Shown one piece after another: positions 1 through 5,240 of a stretch of 6,690 nt of DNA. Position 1 is the stretch's first letter; every line of letters starts with the position of its first letter. The DNA lies in contig WTHW01000237.1 of assembly GCA_011526395.1 (NCBI GenBank), positions 1 through 6,690 of the forward strand, written 5' to 3'. The stretch is from Alphaproteobacteria bacterium (GTDB lineage: Bacteria > Pseudomonadota > Alphaproteobacteria > Puniceispirillales > Puniceispirillaceae). Under the pieces are notes generated by a model that was given only the letters and a program-made list of their open reading frames with translations, was not told where the DNA came from and ran no database searches. The translations under genes and the position numbers were made by a program.

Positions 1-272
1 CTCATACTCATATACCCACATCTGATACGCGCATATTAACAGGCGGCACAGCCTTTCAAACAGATGCTGGCATGTGCGGTGATTATGTCTCTGTGATTGG
101 CATGGACCCTGATATCGCCATCAGCCGCTTTACAGGGCGCAAATCTGGCCGCCTATCTGTTGCCACAGGCGCGCCAACCCTCTCAGGCCTTGTGATTGAA
201 ACAGATGACAAGACTGGTCTTGCAACAAATGTAGCCCCCTTCAGGCGCGGCGGTGTTCTCTCACAGACTTAA
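1..272 (+). CDS. TIGR00282/YmdB-family metallophosphoesterase, C-terminal fragment
   Basis: This is the 3' end of a gene that begins upstream of the window. The reading frame enters at base 3 and gives 89 codons to a TAA stop at 270-272. The fragment opens with HTHIPTSD followed by GGTAFQTDAGM and SVIGMD. These match the C-terminal signature of the TIGR00282 family (B. subtilis YmdB, D. radiodurans DR1281). In that family the two histidines of the HTH motif (codons at 3 and 9) are metal ligands of the calcineurin-like phosphoesterase site. Characterised members are cytoplasmic phosphodiesterases acting on 2',3'-cyclic nucleotides; the physiological substrate in Alphaproteobacteria is not established. 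About a third of the usual roughly 265 residues is present, so the rest of the active site cannot be checked. The tail (FRRGGVLSQT) looks like a natural end. It lies 79 bases before yebC, which is common alphaproteobacterial context. Family assignment is firm; substrate is inferred. Confidence 0.87.
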   Translation, partial: HTHIPTSDTRILTGGTAFQTDAGMCGDYVSVIGMDPDIAISRFTGRKSGRLSVATGAPTLSGLVIETDDKTGLATNVAPFRRGGVLSQT

Positions 273-277
273 ATCAC

Positions 278-307
278 TTGCCCCTCATTTGTGCTATTTG
301 CTATAAA
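278..307 (+). promoter_or_regulatory. Candidate sigma70-like promoter for yebC
   Basis: In the gap before yebC there is TTGCCC (278-283) as a possible -35 and TATAAA (302-307) as a possible -10, separated by 18 bases. The -10 matches the consensus at five of six positions and the -35 at four of six. Transcription would begin about 35-40 bases before the yebC start. No intrinsic terminator is visible after the upstream gene, so read-through is also possible. This is pattern matching by eye only. Confidence 0.35.
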
Positions 308-351
308 TGCAACAGTATTTTTAACTCGTATCACATCAATGGAATCTGATT

Positions 352-1002
352 ATGGCAGGCCATAGTAAATTCAAAAATATTCAACACCGCAAAGGCGCAC
401 AGGATAAAAAGCGTGCCAAGGTATTCTCGCGTCTTGGCAAGGAACTTGCCGTTGCTGTCAGAGGGGGTAGTGACCCTGATGCCAATCCGCGTCTTCGTAC
501 CGCGCTTGCAGCCTGCCGTGCGGCCAACATGCCAAAAGATAATATTGAGCGTGTTATCAAAAAAGTCGAAGGCGGCGATGATGTGAATTACGAAGAAATT
601 CGCTATGAAGGCTATGGGCCAGGTGGCACAGCCCTCATTGTTGAGACAATGACAGATAACCGCAACCGCACAGCCTCAGAAGTGCGCGCGGCATTCAGTA
701 AATATAACGGCTCATTGGGTGAAACAGGCTCTGTCAGCTTTATGTTCGACAAGGTGGGCGAGATTTTGTTCGAAGCTGACGTCACAGACGCAGATGCCAT
801 GTTCGAAGCAGCCCTAGAAGCTGGCGCAGATAATGTTGAATCTGATGATGATGGCCATGCCATCATCTGCGCTGTTGAGGATTTCAACACAGTGCGCGAC
901 GCGCTTGAAGAGGCCTTTGGCCCCCCATCTGAAGCGGCTATCACATGGAAGCCGCAAAATCTGGTTGAGGGGTCACAGCAGATCACGCCAAAGGCTTGCT
1001 GA
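352..1002 (+). CDS. yebC: YebC/PmpR/TACO1-family protein, open frame truncated by an apparent frameshift
   Basis: The start MAGHSKFKNIQHRKGAQD is the diagnostic YebC N-terminus, so ATG 352 is secure despite a weak Shine-Dalgarno (GGA at 341-343). Further family signatures are NMPKDNIERVIKK (about 59-71), YEGYGPGG (about 84-91) and the late AITWKPQN (about 196-203). YebC proteins are cytoplasmic. Some are described as transcriptional regulators (PmpR of Pseudomonas); others, including mitochondrial TACO1, act on ribosomes during translation of difficult sequences such as proline runs. The open frame yields 216 residues, against about 245-250 in the family. After E206 it turns into a non-homologous tail of ten residues (GSQQITPKAC). 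The expected C-terminus follows in the -1 frame, giving 248 residues if joined at the G run 969-972. The gene may be intact with a sequencing error, genuinely frameshifted, or read by ribosomal slippage. Its position just before ruvC is a widespread arrangement. Confidence 0.93.
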   Translation: MAGHSKFKNIQHRKGAQDKKRAKVFSRLGKELAVAVRGGSDPDANPRLRTALAACRAANMPKDNIERVIKKVEGGDDVNYEEIRYEGYGPGGTALIVETMTDNRNRTASEVRAAFSKYNGSLGETGSVSFMFDKVGEILFEADVTDADAMFEAALEAGADNVESDDDGHAIICAVEDFNTVRDALEEAFGPPSEAAITWKPQNLVEGSQQITPKAC

Positions 1003-1097
1003 AATTGATGGAAGTGCTTGATGATAATGATGATGTTCAAGCAATCTCATCAAACTTCGATATCTCTGATGATGTGCTAGCTGCGCTTGAGGCCTAA
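969..1097 (+). pseudogene. yebC: Displaced C-terminal segment of yebC in the -1 frame
   Basis: Reading from 969 in the -1 frame relative to yebC gives 42 codons to TAA 1095-1097. They contain DHAKGLLKLMEVLDDNDDVQ, followed by SNFDISDDVLAALEA. This is the typical YebC C-terminus, where family members have a Leu-Lys-Leu helix, then EDNDDVQ, then a YxNFE-like strand. The -1 frame is closed by TGA at 966-968 and the main frame by TGA at 1000-1002, so the switch must fall between them. The run GGGG (969-972) at the start of this interval is the obvious site. One added G would join both parts into a 248-residue protein of normal family length. An in-frame ATG at 1008 exists, but separate expression of the fragment is unlikely to be meaningful. 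The homology is clear; the cause of the shift is not. Confidence 0.85.
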
Positions 1098-1105
1098 CCT
1101 TAAGC
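1085..1105 (+). other. Stem-loop spanning the yebC stop codon
   Basis: GCTTGAGG (1085-1092) can pair with CCTTAAGC (1098-1105) across a five-base loop (CCTAA) that contains the stop of the full-length yebC frame. Seven of the eight pairs are Watson-Crick and one is G-U. No T-rich tract follows, so it is not a standard intrinsic terminator. It might be an mRNA 3'-end or processing hairpin between yebC and ruvC, or a chance structure. Confidence 0.3.
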
Positions 1106-1145
1106 ACATTCACAGCACTCATCGCACTTAACTGAAAGGGCGCCT

Positions 1146-1742
1146 ATGCGAATGCTTGGTATTGATCCCGGTCTCACATGTACGGGATGGGGCATTATTG
1201 AACAGCATGGCACGGCGCTCATTCATCTTGGTCATGGGCAAATCAGAACAAGCACAAGCCAAAGCGATCATGAAAGATTGCAACTCATCTTTGATGGCAT
1301 CATGGCTGTATGCCAAGAACATGGTCCCACAGCCGCTAGCATTGAATCTGTCTTTGTGTCCAAAAATGCAAAATCAGCTTTGAAATTGGGCATGGCGCGC
1401 GGTGTTGCTATGGCAGCTTGTTCAGCCGCAGGCCTGCCCTTATCCGAGATTGCGCCAAGACTAGCGAAAAAGGCCGTGACCGGCACAGGCACCGCAGATA
1501 AAAAACAAATGCAGGCGATGGTCTCTCATCTAACGGGAGTGACGCCCAAAGGGGCAGATGCGGCAGATGCGCTTGGTCTTGCCATTGCCGGTATCTACGA
1601 GGCGGCAAATGGTCAAATATTTGGTCAAAAGGCTAAATCCTATGATAAACAAATAGCATCAACAGCGCGCTCTGTTGGCGGAAGCGGCTTATCAGCCGCC
1701 ATAGCCGCCGCACTTGCCAAAGAAGACAGACAAAGACGATAG
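1146..1742 (+). CDS. ruvC: Crossover junction endodeoxyribonuclease RuvC
   Basis: RuvC is the cytoplasmic Holliday-junction resolvase: a dimer that makes symmetric, metal-dependent nicks in crossed strands after RuvAB branch migration. The 198-residue product has the RNase H-like fold signatures MLGIDPGLTCTGWG at the start, IESVF near 66-70 and GADAADALGLAI at 136-147. The four catalytic acidic residues are present as D7, E67, D138 and D141, almost identical in numbering to E. coli D7/E66/D138/D141. Length is slightly above the E. coli enzyme (173), owing to a C-terminal tail after about 165 rich in Ala, Ser and basic residues that is probably flexible. ATG 1146 is chosen because GAAAGGG (1134-1140) lies five bases upstream; ATG 1152, two codons in, is a less likely alternative. 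The gene heads a ruvC-ruvA-ruvB run, with ruvA 19 bases downstream. No clear promoter is visible in the 48 bases before it. Confidence 0.97.
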   Translation: MRMLGIDPGLTCTGWGIIEQHGTALIHLGHGQIRTSTSQSDHERLQLIFDGIMAVCQEHGPTAASIESVFVSKNAKSALKLGMARGVAMAACSAAGLPLSEIAPRLAKKAVTGTGTADKKQMQAMVSHLTGVTPKGADAADALGLAIAGIYEAANGQIFGQKAKSYDKQIASTARSVGGSGLSAAIAAALAKEDRQRR

Positions 1743-1745
1743 AGT

Positions 1746-1765
1746 AAGGTCACATGCCATCATGA
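1746..1765 (+). promoter_or_regulatory. ruvA translation start region with a three-codon mini-ORF
   Basis: AAGG (1746-1749) lies 12 bases before the ruvA ATG at 1762, which is long for a Shine-Dalgarno, and only four bases before another ATG at 1754. That ATG opens a minimal frame (Met-Pro-Ser-stop, 1754-1765) whose TGA overlaps the ruvA ATG as ATGA. This geometry would allow translational coupling into ruvA. Whether the mini-ORF is translated is unknown. Confidence 0.3.
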
Positions 1766-2397
1766 TTGCACATCTTCAAGGAACATTGGCTCTCAAAACC
1801 CTCAATCAGGCTGTGATTGATGTTGGCGGTGTTGGCTATTTGGTCAATGCCACAGGCCGCACGCTTGAAGCGATAGGCGATGTTGGTGGTACGGTAAAAT
1901 TACTAACTGAAATGGTTGTGCGCGAAGATTCGATGACCTTATTCGGCTTTGCGTCCTCTCATGAAAAAGAGACCTTTTTACTTCTTCAAACTGTGCAAGG
2001 TGTCGGTGCCAAAGCGGCTGTTGCTATCCTAACAGCGCTCGCCCCTTCTGAGGTCGAAGAAGCGATTATGGCAGGTGATAAAGCCATGATTACACGAGCT
2101 GACGGCATTGGCCCTAAAATCGCGACACGTATCGTCAATGAATTGGCTGAAAAATTGGGCAAGTTGCAATCTCTTGCTATTGCCCCAACTGGCACGCCTG
2201 CTGGTGCTGGTGGCTCTGATAAAGCGCCTGCCATGCAAGCCGCTATCAATGATGCCTTATCAGCCTTGGTCAATCTTGGTTATGCCAGAGCCGAAGTCTG
2301 GTCAGTTTTGCGCACCCTAACAGACAGTGATGATAGCCTTGATAGTGCTGCCCTCATCGGCGCTGCCTTAAAAGAGCTTGGAAATAAGGAGCGTTGA
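1762..2397 (+). CDS. ruvA: Holliday junction branch migration protein RuvA
   Basis: RuvA forms tetramers that hold a Holliday junction in square-planar form and recruit RuvB rings for branch migration. The 211-residue product begins MIAHLQGTL, aligning with E. coli MIGRLRG. It therefore starts at ATG 1762 rather than at an in-frame ATG at 1714, which would add 16 unrelated residues and overlap ruvC by 29 bases. Domain I (OB-fold, about 1-64) includes DVGGVGYLV and the acidic pin E55-D56 in VVREDSMTLFGF. Domain II holds two helix-hairpin-helix motifs, VQGVGAK (78-84) and ADGIGPK (113-119). A Gly/Ala/Pro linker (about 140-155) leads to domain III (about 156-207), the RuvB-contacting three-helix bundle with NLGY. 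Length matches the family (about 200). The stop overlaps the ruvB start by one base (TGATG), indicating coupled translation. Confidence 0.96.
   Translation: MIAHLQGTLALKTLNQAVIDVGGVGYLVNATGRTLEAIGDVGGTVKLLTEMVVREDSMTLFGFASSHEKETFLLLQTVQGVGAKAAVAILTALAPSEVEEAIMAGDKAMITRADGIGPKIATRIVNELAEKLGKLQSLAIAPTGTPAGAGGSDKAPAMQAAINDALSALVNLGYARAEVWSVLRTLTDSDDSLDSAALIGAALKELGNKER
2385..2391 (+). promoter_or_regulatory. Strong Shine-Dalgarno deciding the ruvB start
   Basis: TAAGGAG lies inside the last codons of ruvA. It is five bases from ATG 2397 and eight from ATG 2400, but only two from TTG 2394. The spacing argues against the TTG that extends the open frame upstream and leaves the two adjacent ATGs as candidates. 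Confidence 0.7.
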
Positions 2398-3455
2398 TGA
2401 TGACAGACGATAACCGCCTTTCATCTGGTCATCAGATTGACCATAGCGAGGGTCAGGATCATGCGCTTCGCCCCAAAACGCTTGTTGACTTTATTGGTCA
2501 GGGCGTTGGGCGTCAAAATCTTGAAATGTTTATCAAGGCAGCGCGCCAGCGCACAGAGGCTATGGATCATATTTTGCTTCATGGCCCGCCCGGTCTTGGT
2601 AAAACCACAATGGCACAAATCATCTCATCAGAGCTTGGCACAGGCTTTCGTGCAACCTCAGGGCCTGTGATTGCAAGGGCAGGTGACTTGGCATCCTTGC
2701 TCACAAATCTAGCGCCAAATGATGTGTTATTCATTGACGAGATTCACAGGCTGAACCCAGCTGTCGAAGAAGTGCTATATCCAGCTATGGAAGACTTCCA
2801 GCTTGATCTCATGATAGGCGAGGGGCCATCAGCACGCTCTGTGCGCATTGACCTACCCCCCTTTACCCTTGTCGGCGCCACCACCAGAGCTGGCCTTCTG
2901 ACCACCCCTTTGCGTGATCGTTTTGGTATCCAAATGCGCATGCAATTCTACACACCAGAAGAGCTATCAGTCATCTTGCAAGCACAAGCTCGCAAATTAC
3001 AAATGGTGATGGCACAAGATGGGGCATTGGAAATTGCACGCCGGGCGCGCGGCACGCCTCGTATTGCAGGACGCTTGCTTCGCCGTGTGCGAGATATCGC
3101 CTTGGTCGAAGGGGCGGAGACCATCACAGCTGATGTGGCTGATAAAGCGCTTATCCGTTTGGATGTGGATGCCACAGGCCTTGATCAGATGGATAGACGC
3201 TATTTGCGCTCATTGGCTGATAATTATGGCGGTGGGCCTGTTGGTGTGGAAACACTTGCCGCCGTTCTGGCAGAGCAGCGCGATATGCTCGAGGAAGTGA
3301 TCGAGCCATATCTTATGCAAACAGGTCTTTTAATGCGCACCCCGCGCGGGCGTTGTTTATCCAAAACAGGCTGGGATTATCTTGGCCTGACCCCGCCGCC
3401 AACAGCCGCCATCCAGCTTGATTTGTTAAGCCATCAAGATGAGGAAGATTCTTAA
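2397..3455 (+). CDS. ruvB: Holliday junction branch migration ATPase RuvB
   Basis: RuvB is the AAA+ motor of the RuvAB complex. Hexameric rings flank RuvA and pump DNA arms through the junction using ATP. In the 352-residue product the N-terminal signature LRPKTLVDFIGQ is at 24-35, Walker A GPPGLGKTT at 63-71 and Walker B LFIDEIHR at 111-118. Sensor GATTRAG follows at 160-166, the arginine finger is R173 in PLRDRFG, and the sensor-2 segment GTPRIAGRLLRR is at 219-230. The C-terminal winged helix carries EPYLMQTGLLMRTPRGR at 303-319. All key ATPase residues are present and the length is normal (E. coli 336). ATG 2397 overlaps the ruvA stop by one base; ATG 2400 is an equally possible start one codon later. 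The stop TAA directly abuts the ybgC ATG. Confidence 0.98.
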   Translation: MMTDDNRLSSGHQIDHSEGQDHALRPKTLVDFIGQGVGRQNLEMFIKAARQRTEAMDHILLHGPPGLGKTTMAQIISSELGTGFRATSGPVIARAGDLASLLTNLAPNDVLFIDEIHRLNPAVEEVLYPAMEDFQLDLMIGEGPSARSVRIDLPPFTLVGATTRAGLLTTPLRDRFGIQMRMQFYTPEELSVILQAQARKLQMVMAQDGALEIARRARGTPRIAGRLLRRVRDIALVEGAETITADVADKALIRLDVDATGLDQMDRRYLRSLADNYGGGPVGVETLAAVLAEQRDMLEEVIEPYLMQTGLLMRTPRGRCLSKTGWDYLGLTPPPTAAIQLDLLSHQDEEDS

Positions 3456-3962
3456 ATGTCAGACACTAAAATCCTATTTGATGGCATCATCCCAAATGAT
3501 CCTGTCAGCTTCATTGATGGCTGGATGCAAGATGGCGCACATTATTATCCAATGCTTATCCAATTCGAAGACACAGATGCGGGCGGCATTGTCTATCATG
3601 CAAATTACCTCAGCTTTGCCGAAAGAGGGCGCTCTGGCTGGTTGCGCTTGATCGGCATATCGCAATCGCGCGAGTTGGCTGATAATAAAGTCGGCTTTGT
3701 GGTAAAGCGCGCAAACCTGAATTACTTACGCCCTGCCAAACTAGGTGATGAGGTGATTGTCGAAACACGCATCAAGCATCTTGGTAAAGCGCGGATTATC
3801 TCAGATCAGACTATCCGGCGTGCAGAAAAACTGGAAAAAGATCAAGATGGTCACATTTTCGCCAATGTTGAGGTGGAAATTGTCATGGTAAATGAAACAG
3901 GCCGGCCTATCAGATTTGCACCTGATTTGCTGGAAAAAATGACATCCGGCTCACAAAGCTAG
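3456..3962 (+). CDS. ybgC: Tol-Pal-associated acyl-CoA thioesterase YbgC
   Basis: YbgC is a cytoplasmic hotdog-fold acyl-CoA thioesterase regularly encoded beside tol genes. E. coli YbgC has been linked to the acyl carrier protein and phospholipid machinery, but its exact tie to Tol-Pal is unclear. The 168-residue product has the signature FEDTDAGGIVYHANYLSFAERGR (37-59; the key segment is EDTDAGG), with D41 aligning with the proposed catalytic D18 of E. coli. VGFVVKRANLNYLRPAKLGD (79-98) is the typical central strand region. It carries about 23 residues more at the N-terminus than E. coli, which is usual in Alphaproteobacteria. ATG 3456 is preceded by GAGGAAG (3441-3447) with eight bases of spacing and directly follows the ruvB stop. 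M24 (ATG 3525) aligns with the E. coli start but lacks a good ribosome binding site. It appears to be the last gene of the ruv transcription unit, or a link to tol. Confidence 0.94.
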   Translation: MSDTKILFDGIIPNDPVSFIDGWMQDGAHYYPMLIQFEDTDAGGIVYHANYLSFAERGRSGWLRLIGISQSRELADNKVGFVVKRANLNYLRPAKLGDEVIVETRIKHLGKARIISDQTIRRAEKLEKDQDGHIFANVEVEIVMVNETGRPIRFAPDLLEKMTSGSQS

Positions 3963-4007
3963 GCAAAAAACTAAGAGAAGATAACCAAGAAATTGCAACT
4001 AAGGTCA

Positions 4008-4045
4008 TCACGCATAAACACCAAAGCTAGACCGTCTATGCGTGA
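4008..4045 (+). repeat. 9-bp perfect inverted repeat before tolQ
   Basis: TCACGCATA (4008-4016) and TATGCGTGA (4037-4045) are exact reverse complements separated by 20 bases. The pair sits in the 102-base spacer between ybgC and tolQ, ending eight bases before the tolQ Shine-Dalgarno. It could be a two-half-site operator (centres 29 bases apart, nearly three helical turns) or an mRNA stem-loop affecting tolQ translation. No T-tract follows, so it is not an intrinsic terminator. No protein is assigned to it. Confidence 0.55.
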
Positions 4046-4053
4046 CATTTATT

Positions 4054-4059
4054 AGGGGA
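4054..4059 (+). promoter_or_regulatory. tolQ Shine-Dalgarno
   Basis: AGGGGA lies five bases before ATG 4065 and fixes the tolQ start. It is followed closely by the coding sequence and preceded closely by the right arm of the inverted repeat, so a hairpin there could influence ribosome access. Confidence 0.65.
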
Positions 4060-4064
4060 TAAAG

Positions 4065-4790
4065 ATGACTGAGATTGATTTGAATGTGGCACAAACAGCG
4101 CATGATTTAACCATAATGGGGCTTTTCTGGGCCGCTGATCCACTTGTGAAATTTGTGATGCTATTATTGGTTGGCGCCTCTGTGTGGTGTTGGGCCATCA
4201 TCTTTGAGAAAATTGTCTTTTTGCGCCGTGAGTCACATCGTGCCACGCATTTTGAAAATGAATTCTGGTCAGGTGGCTCTCTTGATAATCTTTATGATGC
4301 GACAGGCGCGAACCCCAATAATGCGCAAGCCCGCGTCTTTTCTGCCGCCATGCGTGAATGGCGCAGAGCCTCTGCCAAAGGCTTAACAGTCGCAGGGCGC
4401 GCAGATCTAAAAGCTTCATTGGTAGACCGTATTGATCGCTCCATGAATTTTACCATCACCCGCGAGATGGATAAAATGGAAAAAGGAATGAACTTCCTTG
4501 CTTCCATCGGCTCAGTCTCCCCGTTTGTTGGCTTGTTTGGCACAGTGTGGGGCATCATGAATGCGTTCCAGTCTATCGCCGCTTCCAAAAACACATCTCT
4601 TGCTGTTGTTGCACCTGGTATTGCTGAGGCTCTGTTCGCAACCGCACTTGGCCTTGCTGCTGCTATTCCGGCTGTTGCCGCTTATAATAAATTCTCAGGC
4701 GATCTCCAGCGCAGAGGCGCCCAGCTAGAGACCTTTGCCTCTGAATTTTCAACCTTGCTGGCACGCCAGCTTGATGAAGGTGGCAAATAA
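4065..4790 (+). CDS. tolQ: Tol-Pal system proton channel subunit TolQ
   Basis: TolQ belongs to the ExbB/TolQ/MotA family and forms the pentameric inner-membrane stator that, with TolR, converts the proton motive force into work on TolA. The 241-residue product shows three hydrophobic segments: TM1 about 28-51, TM2 about 143-168 and TM3 about 180-207. A large cytoplasmic loop (about 52-140) lies between TM1 and TM2. TM2 contains SVSPFVGLFGTVWGIM and TM3 contains GIAEALFATALGLAAAIPAV, the two family hallmarks. T160 and T193 correspond to the channel-lining threonines known in E. coli (T145, T178). Length is close to E. coli (230). Start ATG 4065 has a good ribosome binding site. tolR begins one base after the stop, so the two are surely co-translated. 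The 102-base spacer upstream suggests its own promoter, but I could not identify a convincing one. Confidence 0.97.
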   Translation: MTEIDLNVAQTAHDLTIMGLFWAADPLVKFVMLLLVGASVWCWAIIFEKIVFLRRESHRATHFENEFWSGGSLDNLYDATGANPNNAQARVFSAAMREWRRASAKGLTVAGRADLKASLVDRIDRSMNFTITREMDKMEKGMNFLASIGSVSPFVGLFGTVWGIMNAFQSIAASKNTSLAVVAPGIAEALFATALGLAAAIPAVAAYNKFSGDLQRRGAQLETFASEFSTLLARQLDEGGK

Positions 4791-4791
4791 A

Positions 4792-5229
4792 ATGGGCGCG
4801 TCACTCAACCGCTCACAAGGGCGCGGCTCTCGCACCCGTCACCGTCCGATGGGCGAGATTAACGTTACGCCTTTTGTGGATGTAATGCTTGTTTTGCTGA
4901 TTGTCTTTATGGTCACAGCCCCCTTGCTAACCGTTGGCGTTCCTGTTGATTTGCCAAAGACCAAAGCAGGGCAAATCTCAGCTGATGCCGCACCTCTTGT
5001 TGTCTCTATCAAGGCAGATGGCGAACTTTATTTGCAAGATAATCAAATTGATGCCGAAAGCCTCATCCCGCGCCTTTCAGCTGTATCAGAAGCAAACCCA
5101 GATGTGCGTATCTTTGTGCGCGGCGACAGAGCTGTCCCCTATGGCGAGGTTGTTGAGCTGATGGGGCGCATCCAAACAGCTGGATTTGAGCGTGTCGCGC
5201 TGGTCGCACAATTACCAGAAGACGGCTAA
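4792..5229 (+). CDS. tolR: Tol-Pal system protein TolR
   Basis: TolR is the ExbD/TolR-family partner of TolQ: one N-terminal transmembrane helix in the inner membrane and a periplasmic domain that binds peptidoglycan in its open state. The 145-residue product has a basic cytoplasmic N-terminus (1-20), then GEINVTPFVDVMLVLLIVFM (21-40) covering the start of the helix (about 27-47). D30 corresponds to the essential protonatable D23 of E. coli. The periplasmic part includes VPVDLPK (50-56), VVSIKADGELYL (70-81) and VFVRGD-like IFVRGDRAVPYGEVVELM (107-124). Length equals the family norm (E. coli 142). ATG 4792 is chosen over upstream in-frame ATGs (4735, 4774) because GAAGGTGG (4775-4782) is nine bases away and an upstream start would run into tolQ. 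tolA starts 11 bases after the stop. Confidence 0.96.
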   Translation: MGASLNRSQGRGSRTRHRPMGEINVTPFVDVMLVLLIVFMVTAPLLTVGVPVDLPKTKAGQISADAAPLVVSIKADGELYLQDNQIDAESLIPRLSAVSEANPDVRIFVRGDRAVPYGEVVELMGRIQTAGFERVALVAQLPEDG

Positions 5230-5240
5230 GAGCAATACTC

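Noticed and set aside
612..1040. Antisense open frame of 142 codons across yebC
   Set aside because: It lies opposite conserved yebC codons and resembles no known protein; a shadow of codon bias.
1091..1098. GGCCTAAC occurring after yebC and again at 6256-6263 after tolA
   Set aside because: An eight-base match between two places in 6.7 kb is expected by chance, and the flanks differ.
1714..1761. Upstream in-frame start for ruvA
   Set aside because: It would add 16 hydrophilic residues not found in RuvA and overlap ruvC; the conserved N-terminus begins at ATG 1762.
2394..2396. TTG start for ruvB
   Set aside because: Only two bases from the Shine-Dalgarno, with two ATGs immediately following at better spacing.
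3993..4019. Possible tolQ promoter with TTGCAA and an ATAAA-like -10
   Set aside because: The spacer is only about 14-15 bases and the -10 is poor, so it is not reported as a feature.
4735..4791. Upstream in-frame ATGs for tolR inside tolQ
   Set aside because: Family alignment and the ribosome binding site at 4775-4782 support ATG 4792; the upstream residues are tolQ read in another frame.
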